Notes under the pieces: generated by a model | The model's database searches: none | What the model was told of the DNA's origin: nothing | The model's input: only the letters and a program-made list of their open reading frames with translations | NCBI RefSeq assembly: GCF_000731315.1 | Contig: NZ_HG938354.1 | Location: 1,674,001-1,738,000, forward strand | Length of the DNA: 64,000 nt | From: Neorhizobium galegae bv. orientalis str. HAMBI 540 | GTDB lineage: Bacteria > Pseudomonadota > Alphaproteobacteria > Rhizobiales > Rhizobiaceae | Direction: 5' to 3' | Shown: positions 16,874 through 24,695 of the stretch, in pieces | Position numbering within the stretch: position 1 is the stretch's first letter | Layout: each line of letters starts with the position of its first letter | Program-made: the position numbers and the translations under genes

Positions 16874-19105
16874 ATGGACAATCGCAACCGCAGACTGGAC
16901 ATCGTGCTGGCCCTCGGCATTGCGGCTACGATTGTCCTGCCGTGGTACCGGATCGAGAAGGGGTTCTTTTCCTTCTCGTGGCTGCCTGACTTTCCGCGCA
17001 CGGATGCGGTCGCGCCGGGCATTCTGCAGATGACCACGCACGGCCGTTGGTGGCTGCTGGCCGTGCTTTTCGCCCTCGCCGTGGCGCTCGTCGCACGTTT
17101 CGTTGCCGATCCCATGAGGCGCGGCGCAATTCTCGCCTGGGCCGGCGGATTCGGCGTGTTGTTCCTTGCCTTGCAGGGGCTTGCGATCGGTGCCACCGGA
17201 TGGACCTGGACCATCAGCGAGACGTTGTTCGGCCAGATTGCCGATGGCCAGTCCTCAATGGGCGCCGGTGCGGTTCTTGCTTCGATTTCCTTCGTGCTGA
17301 TCTTCTCCTTCGGCCTTGCCGAACGCGGCGCCATGCGTGGCGATGCATTCGTCGTTTCGACCATTTCCATGCTTGTCTTCCTCGTCGCCGTCTTCGTCTT
17401 CTACCCGATCGGCAGCATGTTCATCGGCGCCTTCCAGGATTTCGACGGTTCGGCGAACTTCGACGGCTTCAGCCGCAATATCGCGGACTCGTCGATCTGG
17501 AGCCTCGATTGCCTGATCGGCGGGGCACGCTGCGGGATTGCCTGGCGCACGCTGTTTCTGGCGATCCTGACCGCAGCCGGCTCGACCACCCTTGGGCTCG
17601 CTTTTGCGCTGGTCGCGACGCGCACCCGCTTTCCGTTCAAGAAGGGTTTGCGGCTCCTGACCGTATTGCCGATCATCACGCCGCCCTTCGTGATCGGCCT
17701 CGCACTCACCCTGCTCTTCGGGCGCGCCGGCGTGGTCACCCAGGAGCTTTCGTCGCTCTTCGGCGTCGAACCGAGCCGCTGGCTCTATGGGCTCACCGGC
17801 ATCTGGATCGCCCAGGTCCTCTCCTTCACGCCGATCTCCTTCCTGGTGCTGATCGGCGTCGTCGAGGGTGTCAGCCCGTCGATGGAGGAAGCCTCGCAGA
17901 CCCTGCGTGCCAACCGCTGGCGCACCTTCTGGCGGGTCTCGCTGCCGCTGATGAAGCCCGGCCTCGCCAATGCGTTCCTGATCGGTTTCATCGAAAGCAT
18001 GGCCGATTTTGGCAATCCGCTGGTGCTCGGCGGCAGCCACGGCGTGCTTTCGACCGAAATCTTTTTCGCTGTCGTCGGCTCGCAGAACGATCCGTCCCGC
18101 GCCGCCGTGCTTGCCATGATCCTGCTCTGCTTCACGCTGTCGGCTTTCCTTGCCCAACGTGTCTGGCTTTCCGGCAAGAATTTCGCGACCGTCACCGGCA
18201 AGGGCGATAGCGGCTCGCACATTGCGCTACCCCGCGGCCTTTCCATCGGCGTCCATGCGATCGTCATTCCGTGGATGATCTTCACGCTGGTCGTCTACGG
18301 CATGATCATCTTCGGCGGCTTCGTGAAGACATGGGGCCTCGACAACACGCTGACGCTCGCCCACTACACCAAGGCCTTCTCCGTCACCATGCGCGACGGA
18401 TCGATCGCCTGGACGGGCGTCGCCTGGAATTCGTTCTGGACGACGATGGAAATCGCTCTCATCTCGGCTCCGCTCACCGCCGCCGTCGGACTTGCGACTG
18501 CCTACGTCATCGTCCGGCAGAAATTCGCCGGCCGTGAATTGTTCGAATTCGCGCTGATGATGAGTTTTGCCATTCCCGGCACGGTTATCGGCATCAGCTA
18601 CATCATGGCGTTCAACCTGCCGCCGCTCGAAATGACCGGCACGGCGCTGGTTCTCGTGGCCTGCTTCGTGTTCCGCAACATGCCGGTCGGCGTGCGCGGC
18701 GGCATCGCTGCCATGAGCCAGCTGGACAAGAGCCTGGACGAAGCCTCGATGACGCTGGGCGCCAACAGCTTTCGTACCATTCGCAAGGTCATCCTGCCGC
18801 TCTTGCGGCCAGCGATCACCGCGGCACTGGTTTATTCTTTCGTGCGCGCCATCACCTCGATCAGCGCCGTCGTCTTCCTCGTCAGCGCCCAATACAACAT
18901 GGCGACATCCTACATCGTCGGCCTGGTCGAGAACGGCGAATATGGCGTGGCGATCGCCTATTCCTCAATGCTGATCGTGGTGATGATCGGCGTCATTGCC
19001 GGCTTCCAGCTGATCGTCGGCGAACGGCGGCTGAGGCGCGAAAACCGCGTCGCCGGCATTGCCAGCCAAACAATCCCCGCCTTTTCCGAGGAGAAAGCCG
19101 CATGA
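16874..19105 (+). CDS. AfuB/FbpB-like fused ABC permease
   Basis: A 743-residue permease carrying two BPD_transp_1 units in one chain, as in the iron(III)/AfuB family. The extra N-terminal part of about 190 residues contains several membrane helices. The first transport unit has its coupling loop near EEASQTLRANRWRTFWRVSLPLMKPG. The second has it near DEASMTLGANSFRTIRKVILPLLRP. Both are E/D-A-S-x-T-L-x-A-N loops that contact the ATPase. It overlaps the ATPase gene by four bases. Confidence 0.92.
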   Translation: MDNRNRRLDIVLALGIAATIVLPWYRIEKGFFSFSWLPDFPRTDAVAPGILQMTTHGRWWLLAVLFALAVALVARFVADPMRRGAILAWAGGFGVLFLALQGLAIGATGWTWTISETLFGQIADGQSSMGAGAVLASISFVLIFSFGLAERGAMRGDAFVVSTISMLVFLVAVFVFYPIGSMFIGAFQDFDGSANFDGFSRNIADSSIWSLDCLIGGARCGIAWRTLFLAILTAAGSTTLGLAFALVATRTRFPFKKGLRLLTVLPIITPPFVIGLALTLLFGRAGVVTQELSSLFGVEPSRWLYGLTGIWIAQVLSFTPISFLVLIGVVEGVSPSMEEASQTLRANRWRTFWRVSLPLMKPGLANAFLIGFIESMADFGNPLVLGGSHGVLSTEIFFAVVGSQNDPSRAAVLAMILLCFTLSAFLAQRVWLSGKNFATVTGKGDSGSHIALPRGLSIGVHAIVIPWMIFTLVVYGMIIFGGFVKTWGLDNTLTLAHYTKAFSVTMRDGSIAWTGVAWNSFWTTMEIALISAPLTAAVGLATAYVIVRQKFAGRELFEFALMMSFAIPGTVIGISYIMAFNLPPLEMTGTALVLVACFVFRNMPVGVRGGIAAMSQLDKSLDEASMTLGANSFRTIRKVILPLLRPAITAALVYSFVRAITSISAVVFLVSAQYNMATSYIVGLVENGEYGVAIAYSSMLIVVMIGVIAGFQLIVGERRLRRENRVAGIASQTIPAFSEEKAA

Positions 19106-20160
19106 TCCACAGCCCTGGTTCGGTCGTCTTCCAGAATGTCCGCAAGACATTCGGCGCTTTTACCGCCATCCACGACCTGTCGCTGACCGTCGAGCCCGGC
19201 ACGCTGGTGACGCTGCTCGGACCTTCCGGCTGCGGCAAGACGACGACGTTGCGCATCCTGGCGGGCCTCGAACATCCGACTTCCGGCCGCATCCTGATCG
19301 GCGGCAAGGACGTGACCATGTTGCCGGCCAACGAGCGCGACGTCTCCATGGTCTTCCAGTCCTATGCCCTTTTCCCGCATATGACCTCGCTCGACAACGT
19401 CGCCTACGGGCTGGAATCCTCCGGGTTGAGCAAGAAGGACGCGCGCCAGAAGGCCGAGCACGGGCTCGAGCTCGTCGGCCTTGCCGGCATGGGTCGCCGC
19501 CTGCCGGCCGAGCTTTCCGGCGGTCAGCAGCAGCGCGTCGCCGTTGCCCGCGCGCTGGTGCTCGAACCGCAGGTGCTATTGCTCGACGAGCCGCTGTCCA
19601 ATCTCGACGCTCGCCTTCGCCGGCGCGTCCGCACGGAAATCCGCGAGCTGCAGCAGCGGCTGCAGTTCACCGCCGTCTACGTGACCCACGATCAGGACGA
19701 GGCGCTGGCCGTCTCCGACAAGATCATCGTCATGAAAGACGGAGAAATTGCCCAGGCCGGCAGCCCGCGTGAACTTTATGAAGCGCCGGCTTCGACCTTC
19801 ATCGCCGACTTCATTGGCGAGGCGAATGTCGTGCCGTGCGAGATCATCGACATTTCGGGCGCGCACGCGACGGTCAGCATCGAGGGCTTGCGGCATGTCG
19901 TGCCGGCGCGCGGCGCCAAGACAGGTCGCGGCAAGCTCGCCGTGCGACCGAGCGCGATCACCGTGGAGCCCGCCGAGAGCGCTGCCTTTTCCGGGCGAAT
20001 CAGCCATGCGGCCTATCTCGGTGATCATATCGAATACGAGGCGGAAACGAGTGGCGGGACGTTGTTCATCGTCGACCCGTCGGTCGACCGTCCCCTTGCC
20101 CCCGGGACTCAAGTCGCGATCGGCTTGAAGAACCGGGGCATCGCCATCATCGCGGAATGA
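19102..20160 (+). CDS. AfuC/FbpC-like ABC ATPase
   Basis: A 352-residue ATPase. The Walker A is GPSGCGKTT, the Q-loop VFQSYALFP, the signature LSGGQQQRVAVARAL, the Walker [13 protein letters not shown] and the switch His in VTHDQDEA. A C-terminal TOBE-type domain of about 110 residues (AVRPSAITVEP region) is present. It powers the permease encoded immediately upstream. Confidence 0.93.
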   Translation: MIHSPGSVVFQNVRKTFGAFTAIHDLSLTVEPGTLVTLLGPSGCGKTTTLRILAGLEHPTSGRILIGGKDVTMLPANERDVSMVFQSYALFPHMTSLDNVAYGLESSGLSKKDARQKAEHGLELVGLAGMGRRLPAELSGGQQQRVAVARALVLEPQVLLLDEPLSNLDARLRRRVRTEIRELQQRLQFTAVYVTHDQDEALAVSDKIIVMKDGEIAQAGSPRELYEAPASTFIADFIGEANVVPCEIIDISGAHATVSIEGLRHVVPARGAKTGRGKLAVRPSAITVEPAESAAFSGRISHAAYLGDHIEYEAETSGGTLFIVDPSVDRPLAPGTQVAIGLKNRGIAIIAE

Positions 20161-20176
20161 CGACAAGGATATTGTC

Positions 20177-20998
20177 ATGAATATACATGAACGGGAAATC
20201 AGGGACCGACACGCGTTGGCCGAAGAGATCGCATTGGCGGCCGGTAAAGTCGCCTTCGACTATTTCAGCAAGCGCGAGACCCTGGTCATCGAAACCAAGG
20301 GCGACCCCCAGGATGTCGTCTCGATCGCCGACCGGGAAGTCGAAAACCTCATTCGCGATCGCGTTTCCCACGGCTTCGCCGAGGACGGATTTCTGGGGGA
20401 GGAATATGGTCTGGTCGGGGGAAGCTCCGGTTATACCTGGGTGGTCGATCCGATCGACGGCACAAGCCCCTTCGTCAGCGGCATGCCGAACTGGTGTGTC
20501 TCGATCGCCGTGGTTCACGACAAGGTGCCGGTGGTGGGCGTGATCTATGTACCCTGTCATGACGAACTCTATTCCGCCTCGTCCGGGCAGGGCGCCACGC
20601 TCAATGGCAAGCCGCTGTCGCTCGATCCGAAAAAGACCATCCGCAACGCGCTGACAGGGATCGGCGCCAACCATCACGTCACCCCCGCTTCGGTTGGTAA
20701 GATCGTCTCCGATCTGCTTGGAGCCGGCGGTAACTTTGTGCGGCTCGGCTCCGGCGCGCTGATGCTCGCCTATGTCGCCGCCGGTCGTCTCGTCGGTTAT
20801 TACGAGCCCTACATGCACGCCTGGGACTGCTTCGGCGGCTACTGCATCGTCAAGGAAGCGGGCGGCTGGCACCTGCCGTTTCCGGCCGAAGGCGAACGGC
20901 TGACCAGGGGCGCTCCGGTTCTTGCAGCCGGTCCCGGCGCAATCGAAGACCTGCAACGGATCGCCGGCATCGGGGCGGGAGACATTGCCGCCGCGTAG
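20177..20998 (+). CDS. Inositol-monophosphatase family phosphatase
   Basis: A 273-residue Mg2+-dependent phosphatase. It has the metal and catalytic set: E-E in FLGEEYG, VDPIDGTSPF (motif D-P-I-D-G-T with the catalytic Asp pair and Thr), and the late HAWDCFGG with the third metal Asp. The family includes inositol monophosphatase, FBPase-like and 3'-phosphoadenosine phosphatases. It starts 16 bases after the transporter ATPase, clearly the same transcript. It would dephosphorylate the imported sugar or polyol phosphate; this coupling is inferred from gene order. Confidence 0.88.
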   Translation: MNIHEREIRDRHALAEEIALAAGKVAFDYFSKRETLVIETKGDPQDVVSIADREVENLIRDRVSHGFAEDGFLGEEYGLVGGSSGYTWVVDPIDGTSPFVSGMPNWCVSIAVVHDKVPVVGVIYVPCHDELYSASSGQGATLNGKPLSLDPKKTIRNALTGIGANHHVTPASVGKIVSDLLGAGGNFVRLGSGALMLAYVAAGRLVGYYEPYMHAWDCFGGYCIVKEAGGWHLPFPAEGERLTRGAPVLAAGPGAIEDLQRIAGIGAGDIAAA

Positions 20999-21359
20999 TC
21001 GCACATTCGTGACCAGCGCCGATAACGAGGTCCTCGAACCGAATTGCGATTTGAGTGCCTTCAGCCGCTCGGCCCGGTCGCTGCGAAAGCAACGCTCGGT
21101 AAGCCGGGGTTCCAACCGATCACCAGCTTCGCAAGATCGGCTTCCTTTCATCCAAAATCGTGTTGTCGGTCTTCGCGGTGCCGACGGCGGCGGCTACCTA
21201 TAGGCGAATAAGCGGGAAAACATCTATTCCGCGAATCGATGAATTGTCCTAACCAAGGCGGGATTTTTTGAAGAGGCACTATAACAAGCAGATTGCCTCA
21301 CCGATGCGACACTAGAGATCAGTCCAATCAACCGTCGATCTACATAGTTGAAAGCCGTT
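20999..21359. other. Intergenic stretch without recognised content
   Basis: 361 bases between the phosphatase and the next gene. Short open frames on both strands give no recognisable protein and lack ribosome sites. The last about 150 bases are AT-richer and may carry the promoter of the membrane protein gene. Confidence 0.5.
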
Positions 21360-22451
21360 ATGCCCGCGCTCATTTTGCCGAACCGCCCACTCTCAATCGC
21401 CCGCGACGTTATCTCGACACCTGGAGCTTACTTCTGGTCGACCCCCATCATTCTTGCACTGGCGGTTTTCCTGCTCCTCTGGCAAGCGCCGGGGGTCCTG
21501 CGCGATTTCCAGATCAGCCGGAACCCGCTGGTGATGGAAGACGGGGATGTGCAAAACGGGCGATGCACGACCCGCAAGGCCATCTTCACCGATTGCGAGG
21601 CGCGGCTCGTCTATAGTTACAACGGACGAAACTACAGCTCCGATGTGGAGATCATGTTCGTAGACTTTCATGTGGGAGACTACGAGACCGATCTTGTGAT
21701 CTCCACCGATCACCCGGAACTGGCGACCATGAGCCTTGGCCTGGACAAGCTCTGGAATCGGATCATCACCCTTGGCCTGTTCACCGCTCTGCTCGGCGGC
21801 ATGAGCCTGGGAATGCTGTTCCTGGCTCTGCGGATCTGGCGTGTCAAACGGCAGCTGCGGCGGCCAGCGCTCCTGAAGCCGGTGCCGGTCGAAATCACCG
21901 CTTTCGATCGGAAGCGAAACATCCTCAATATCACGTACAACGACAAGCTCGCTGGCGATAAGACGGGGCGCTCGGTCTACACACGGATGAGGGACGGCGA
22001 AGAGCCGCTGATCGTGGGTGAAGCGAATGGAAAGGCCGTTGGGCTGGCTGTCAGGCACGGCAATACCGCCTTGCCAGTACTTCTGGATGATCGCCTGCAA
22101 CGCATCGGACTGACTGGAGACGAGCGTGACGCTGCACTTGCCCCATTCGTGCAGTTTAACGGCGACCAGAACGGGCCGGTATTGCTCGATGAGGTCAAAA
22201 AGACGATTTCGATCGGCAAGCGGCTGCAGATGTTTTTCGGCACCCTGCTCGTGATCGTGGTCGGCGTGTTCGGTTTCTGGCTTTGGTATGTAACGAGTTC
22301 GAGCACGCAGTTTCAAAGCCCGGGGATGGATATCAACAACCTGATGCCGGCGCCGCTGAACGAATGGGGCTGCGGCCAGCTGAAGAAACGGTTCGGCCAT
22401 GATCGAGCGCCGTTTGGCTGCGTCGCAAGCGATTATACAAGCTGGAAATAG
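21360..22451 (+). CDS. Three-TM membrane protein of unknown function
   Basis: A 363-residue protein that I do not recognise. Predicted membrane helices are at about 27-43 (STPIILALAVFLLLW), 135-159 (a glycine-rich LGLFTALLGGMSLGMLFLAL) and 291-310 (FFGTLLVIVVGVFGFWLWYV). A cysteine pair (GRCTTRKAIFTDCEARL) and a strand-rich segment lie between helices 1 and 2, probably outside the membrane. A soluble domain of about 130 residues lies between helices 2 and 3, and a short C-terminal tail has two more cysteines. ATG 21360 is used; a TTG four codons upstream is possible. It stands alone, with no operon partner. Confidence 0.75.
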   Translation: MPALILPNRPLSIARDVISTPGAYFWSTPIILALAVFLLLWQAPGVLRDFQISRNPLVMEDGDVQNGRCTTRKAIFTDCEARLVYSYNGRNYSSDVEIMFVDFHVGDYETDLVISTDHPELATMSLGLDKLWNRIITLGLFTALLGGMSLGMLFLALRIWRVKRQLRRPALLKPVPVEITAFDRKRNILNITYNDKLAGDKTGRSVYTRMRDGEEPLIVGEANGKAVGLAVRHGNTALPVLLDDRLQRIGLTGDERDAALAPFVQFNGDQNGPVLLDEVKKTISIGKRLQMFFGTLLVIVVGVFGFWLWYVTSSSTQFQSPGMDINNLMPAPLNEWGCGQLKKRFGHDRAPFGCVASDYTSWK

Positions 22452-22596
22452 CAGCTTGGCCGGCGATCGTCTGCTCAAGCTATATCTTTCGCAGGCCTAA
22501 ACCTGGCAATGGCTGCCGGTTATTCCAGCCTGCTGCCCAAGTTGCGCATTCGTCTCAATTCCATCCGCCACCATACGGAGCCGACTGGATTGCCGC

Positions 22597-22606
22597 ATGA
22601 AAGTCC
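22597..22606 (+). repeat. Left direct repeat (candidate target-site duplication)
   Basis: ATGAAAGTCC, identical and in the same orientation at 24595-24604. Each copy touches the outer end of a 22-bp inverted repeat. One matching base on either side makes the exact boundary ambiguous by 1-2 bases. Confidence 0.65.
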
Positions 22607-22628
22607 GGACTTATGTAGCAAATGCCAC
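22607..22628 (+). repeat. Left terminal inverted repeat
   Basis: Starts GGACTTATGT and ends AAATGCCAC. It matches the complement of 24573-24594 at 21 of 22 positions (A here, G there at position 11). The inner half is itself close to a hyphenated palindrome. Confidence 0.7.
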
Positions 22629-22739
22629 TAGATTCCAGCCGTTAACATCGATGCCGAAATTTGCGTCTCCGCACAGCCCATTTCTAAAAATCGGAAGTCT
22701 GCGCCGTCCCTGTACAAATGTTGCCGCGCCTTTAAGTCT

Positions 22740-22887
22740 GAAAAGTTTTTATAACTGCCTCATTAATTTTGAAAAGTTTTCGTTCTCTCAATTTTGCCGT
22801 TGTTAAAGTTGGTGAAAGGTCTTATCCACCAACTTCGTTAAGTTGCGAAAGTTTTCATTTTCCAGCCATTAATCTATGAAAGTTTTC
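22740..22887 (+). promoter_or_regulatory. Four GAAA(A)GTTTTC palindromes before the fic-type gene
   Basis: Copies at 22740-22750 (GAAAAGTTTTT), 22771-22781 (GAAAAGTTTTC), 22847-22856 and 22878-22887 (GAAAGTTTTC). The first and last pairs are each spaced exactly 31 bases start to start, about three helical turns, so they face the same side. The last ends 23 bases before the ribosome site. They are good candidates for operators of the gene's own N-terminal DNA-binding domain. Confidence 0.6.
22806..22835. repeat. 9-bp inverted repeat in the fic leader
   Basis: AAGTTGGTG (22806-22814) and CACCAACTT (22827-22835) with a 12-base centre, lying between the two operator pairs. It could be another operator or an RNA hairpin. 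No T-tract follows. Confidence 0.5.
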
Positions 22888-22922
22888 AAAATCGCTCAGT
22901 ACGTGTGTGTAAGGAGAAGAAG

Positions 22923-24473
22923 TTGGCAGAGTTCCCAGACTTCTTACTATCGACAACGGAAAATTCCCTACGGGTGTCGCGCGCGGTTGCCGCCAACAAG
23001 CTACGGCCACTAGGCAATCGGCTCCATACGACGCACCTCAGGGGCGATCCGTCCGATTTGATCCGGCAGAACGTGTGGAAGATCGCGGCGCTTTATTTCC
23101 CTGGAGGCTTGGTCGCCGATCGCACAGCTTTTGAGATGAAACCGGCGCAAGACGGCAGGGTGTTTCTCGTCGCCGACACCAAGCGCAGTGTCGAGCTGCC
23201 AGGGATAAGCTTCCATGCGAGGGCCGGAACCGTAAGAATCGAAGGAGATTTTCCGATGAGGGACGGCCTGTACTGCTCGTCGCGCGCAAGAGCGTTCATC
23301 GAAAACATGCGTCCGTCTCGTGCCCGCTCTGGCGTCGCGCGGACCGCGTCCCGTCTCGAGATCGAGGAGCAGCTCACAAAGTACCTTCGAAGCAACGGCG
23401 AGGATGGGCTGAACCATCTTCGAGATCAGATCAGGGACGCGGGGAAATTGCTCGGCTTGTCGGATGACGCTGCAGAACTCGACGGCATGATCGGCACTCT
23501 CCTCGGCACCCGTGATGTGGTTCTGACCGCGCCCTCGGCTATCGCGTTCGCCTCAGGCACGCCGTTCGACACGAACCGCGTCAAACTCTTCGAGGCCCTT
23601 CATGACGGCCTTCGCGGCATGGGGCCACAACTTCCTCGGACATCGCGGATCGCGGCATCCGAGGTCGTCAACTTCGCATTTTTCGAGGCTTATTTCTCGA
23701 ACTTCATCGAGGGAACCGAATTCGAGGTCGACGAGGCCGAGGACATCATTTTCAATGGTAAAATCCCCGATGAGCGTCCCGCCGACGCTCATGACATTCT
23801 CGGCACATTCGCCGTTGTCTCTGATCCCAAGGACATGGGACGAGTCCCGACGGACTTCGAAGAGTTCAGGGCGTTGTTGAAGCGTCGGCATGCCAAAATA
23901 ATGGAGGGCAGGCCGGGAAAGCGTCCAGGCGAATTCAAAACCGTAGGCAACAAGGCCGGCTCAACGACGTTTGTCCGCCCGGAGGAGGTGGCCGGCACCC
24001 TCCAGCGCGGGTTTCAAATCTATCAACGGTTAGACACGCCTCTCGACCGGGCGATCTTCATGATGTTCCTCGTCGCCGAGGTGCATCCGTTCGCAGACGG
24101 GAATGGACGCTTAGCCCGAGTTATGATGAACGCCGAACTCTCTGGGCCGGGCGAAACGAGGATCATCATCCCCACGGTCTTCAGATCGAACTACCTCGAG
24201 AGCCTTCATCTGATGAGCAACCACGGCGTACCAGACGCTCTGATCAGGACTCTCGACTTCGCGCAGCGCTACGCGCATGCGATCGAGTGGTCGTCGCTTC
24301 CACGAGCGATCTCTGTGCTCCGCAAAACCAATGCCTTCGTTCTTCCAGAAGTCGGCGATAGGGAAGGATATCGCCTCAGGCTACCGCGAGCCGTGGACTT
24401 CGAGGATGACGACGACAATGACGGCGGCGATGGTACCGGCGGCGCAATGGCGGGAGGACCGAGAAGGCGGTAG
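22923..24473 (+). CDS. Fic-domain protein with AbiEi-like N-terminus
   Basis: A 516-residue protein. The C-terminal half is a Fic AMPylase-type fold with the full motif H-P-F-A-D-G-N-G-R-L-A-R (from residue 388). An inhibitory-helix motif S-x-x-x-E-G (SNFIEG, residues 259-264) lies before the Fic core, placing it with class II self-inhibited Fic proteins. The first about 200 residues resemble AbiEi-type antitoxins: a basic winged-helix start, LYCSSRARAFIENMRPSR and a helical tail. The C-terminus is acidic and glycine-rich. TTG 22923 is chosen because AAGGAG lies six bases before it; GTG 22905 is an alternative. No partner gene is seen, so toxin-like and antitoxin-like parts share one chain. 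The domain call is by eye. Confidence 0.85.
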   Translation: MAEFPDFLLSTTENSLRVSRAVAANKLRPLGNRLHTTHLRGDPSDLIRQNVWKIAALYFPGGLVADRTAFEMKPAQDGRVFLVADTKRSVELPGISFHARAGTVRIEGDFPMRDGLYCSSRARAFIENMRPSRARSGVARTASRLEIEEQLTKYLRSNGEDGLNHLRDQIRDAGKLLGLSDDAAELDGMIGTLLGTRDVVLTAPSAIAFASGTPFDTNRVKLFEALHDGLRGMGPQLPRTSRIAASEVVNFAFFEAYFSNFIEGTEFEVDEAEDIIFNGKIPDERPADAHDILGTFAVVSDPKDMGRVPTDFEEFRALLKRRHAKIMEGRPGKRPGEFKTVGNKAGSTTFVRPEEVAGTLQRGFQIYQRLDTPLDRAIFMMFLVAEVHPFADGNGRLARVMMNAELSGPGETRIIIPTVFRSNYLESLHLMSNHGVPDALIRTLDFAQRYAHAIEWSSLPRAISVLRKTNAFVLPEVGDREGYRLRLPRAVDFEDDDDNDGGDGTGGAMAGGPRRR

Positions 24474-24572
24474 GCCACAGCTGCATCATGGCAACGGCTG
24501 GAGCCAGTCAATTGACTTTTTGGCCGGCGGAACATGACCGCCGCCGCTCATCGTGAGCCTGCGCGGTGGTTT

Positions 24573-24594
24573 GTGGCATTTGCCACATAAGTCC
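24573..24594 (-). repeat. Right terminal inverted repeat
   Basis: Read on the minus strand it starts GGACTTATGT and ends AAATGCCAC, the mate of 22607-22628. It includes GTGGCATTTGCCAC, a perfect 6+6 palindrome. Confidence 0.7.
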
Positions 24595-24604
24595 ATGAAA
24601 GTCC
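24595..24604 (+). repeat. Right direct repeat (candidate target-site duplication)
   Basis: ATGAAAGTCC, the exact copy of 22597-22606, directly adjoining the right inverted repeat. Confidence 0.65.
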
Positions 24605-24695
24605 GAGCTCTGCGGAAAACGGGCTGACCCCGAAGAGCCGCTAAGCTCGGAAGCTTCAATCAACGTTCGTGGCGCATGCGTGGCCGTCGAAGTCG

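Larger units (their letters stand above)
22452..22922. other. AT-rich region upstream of the fic-type gene
   Basis: 471 bases without a gene. It holds the left boundary of a transposon-like unit (direct repeat 22597-22606, inverted repeat 22607-22628), four GAAA(A)GTTTTC palindromes and a 9-bp inverted repeat. Base composition drops clearly compared with the flanks from about 22600 on, a sign of foreign origin. Confidence 0.7.
22607..24594 (+). mobile_element. Transposon-like unit carrying the AbiEi-Fic gene, no transposase
   Basis: This 1988-base unit is bounded by 22-bp inverted repeats with one mismatch and flanked directly by an exact 10-bp direct repeat, the layout left by a DD(E/D)-type transposition. 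The single gene inside encodes a Fic protein. No transposase or recombinase is encoded, so it would have to move in trans. The AT-rich leader supports transfer. The repeats do not match a terminal sequence I know by memory, so the family is open. Confidence 0.6.

Noticed and set aside
17047..18210. Plus-strand frame of 387 codons inside the AfuB-like permease
   Set aside because: Out-of-frame shadow with Arg-rich composition; the other frame shows two full permease units.
20147..21151. Minus-strand frame of 334 codons that extends into the gap after the phosphatase
   Set aside because: Mostly antisense to the phosphatase gene; the part in the gap resembles nothing I know.
22740..22887. Repeats before the Fic gene read as plasmid iterons or a CRISPR array
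   Set aside because: Only four short palindromes, unequal middle spacing, no replication gene or cas gene; operators are a simpler reading.
24573..24594. GTGGCATTTGCCAC read as a terminator of the Fic gene
   Set aside because: No T-tract follows, and its match to the left repeat and the adjoining direct repeat fit an element end better.
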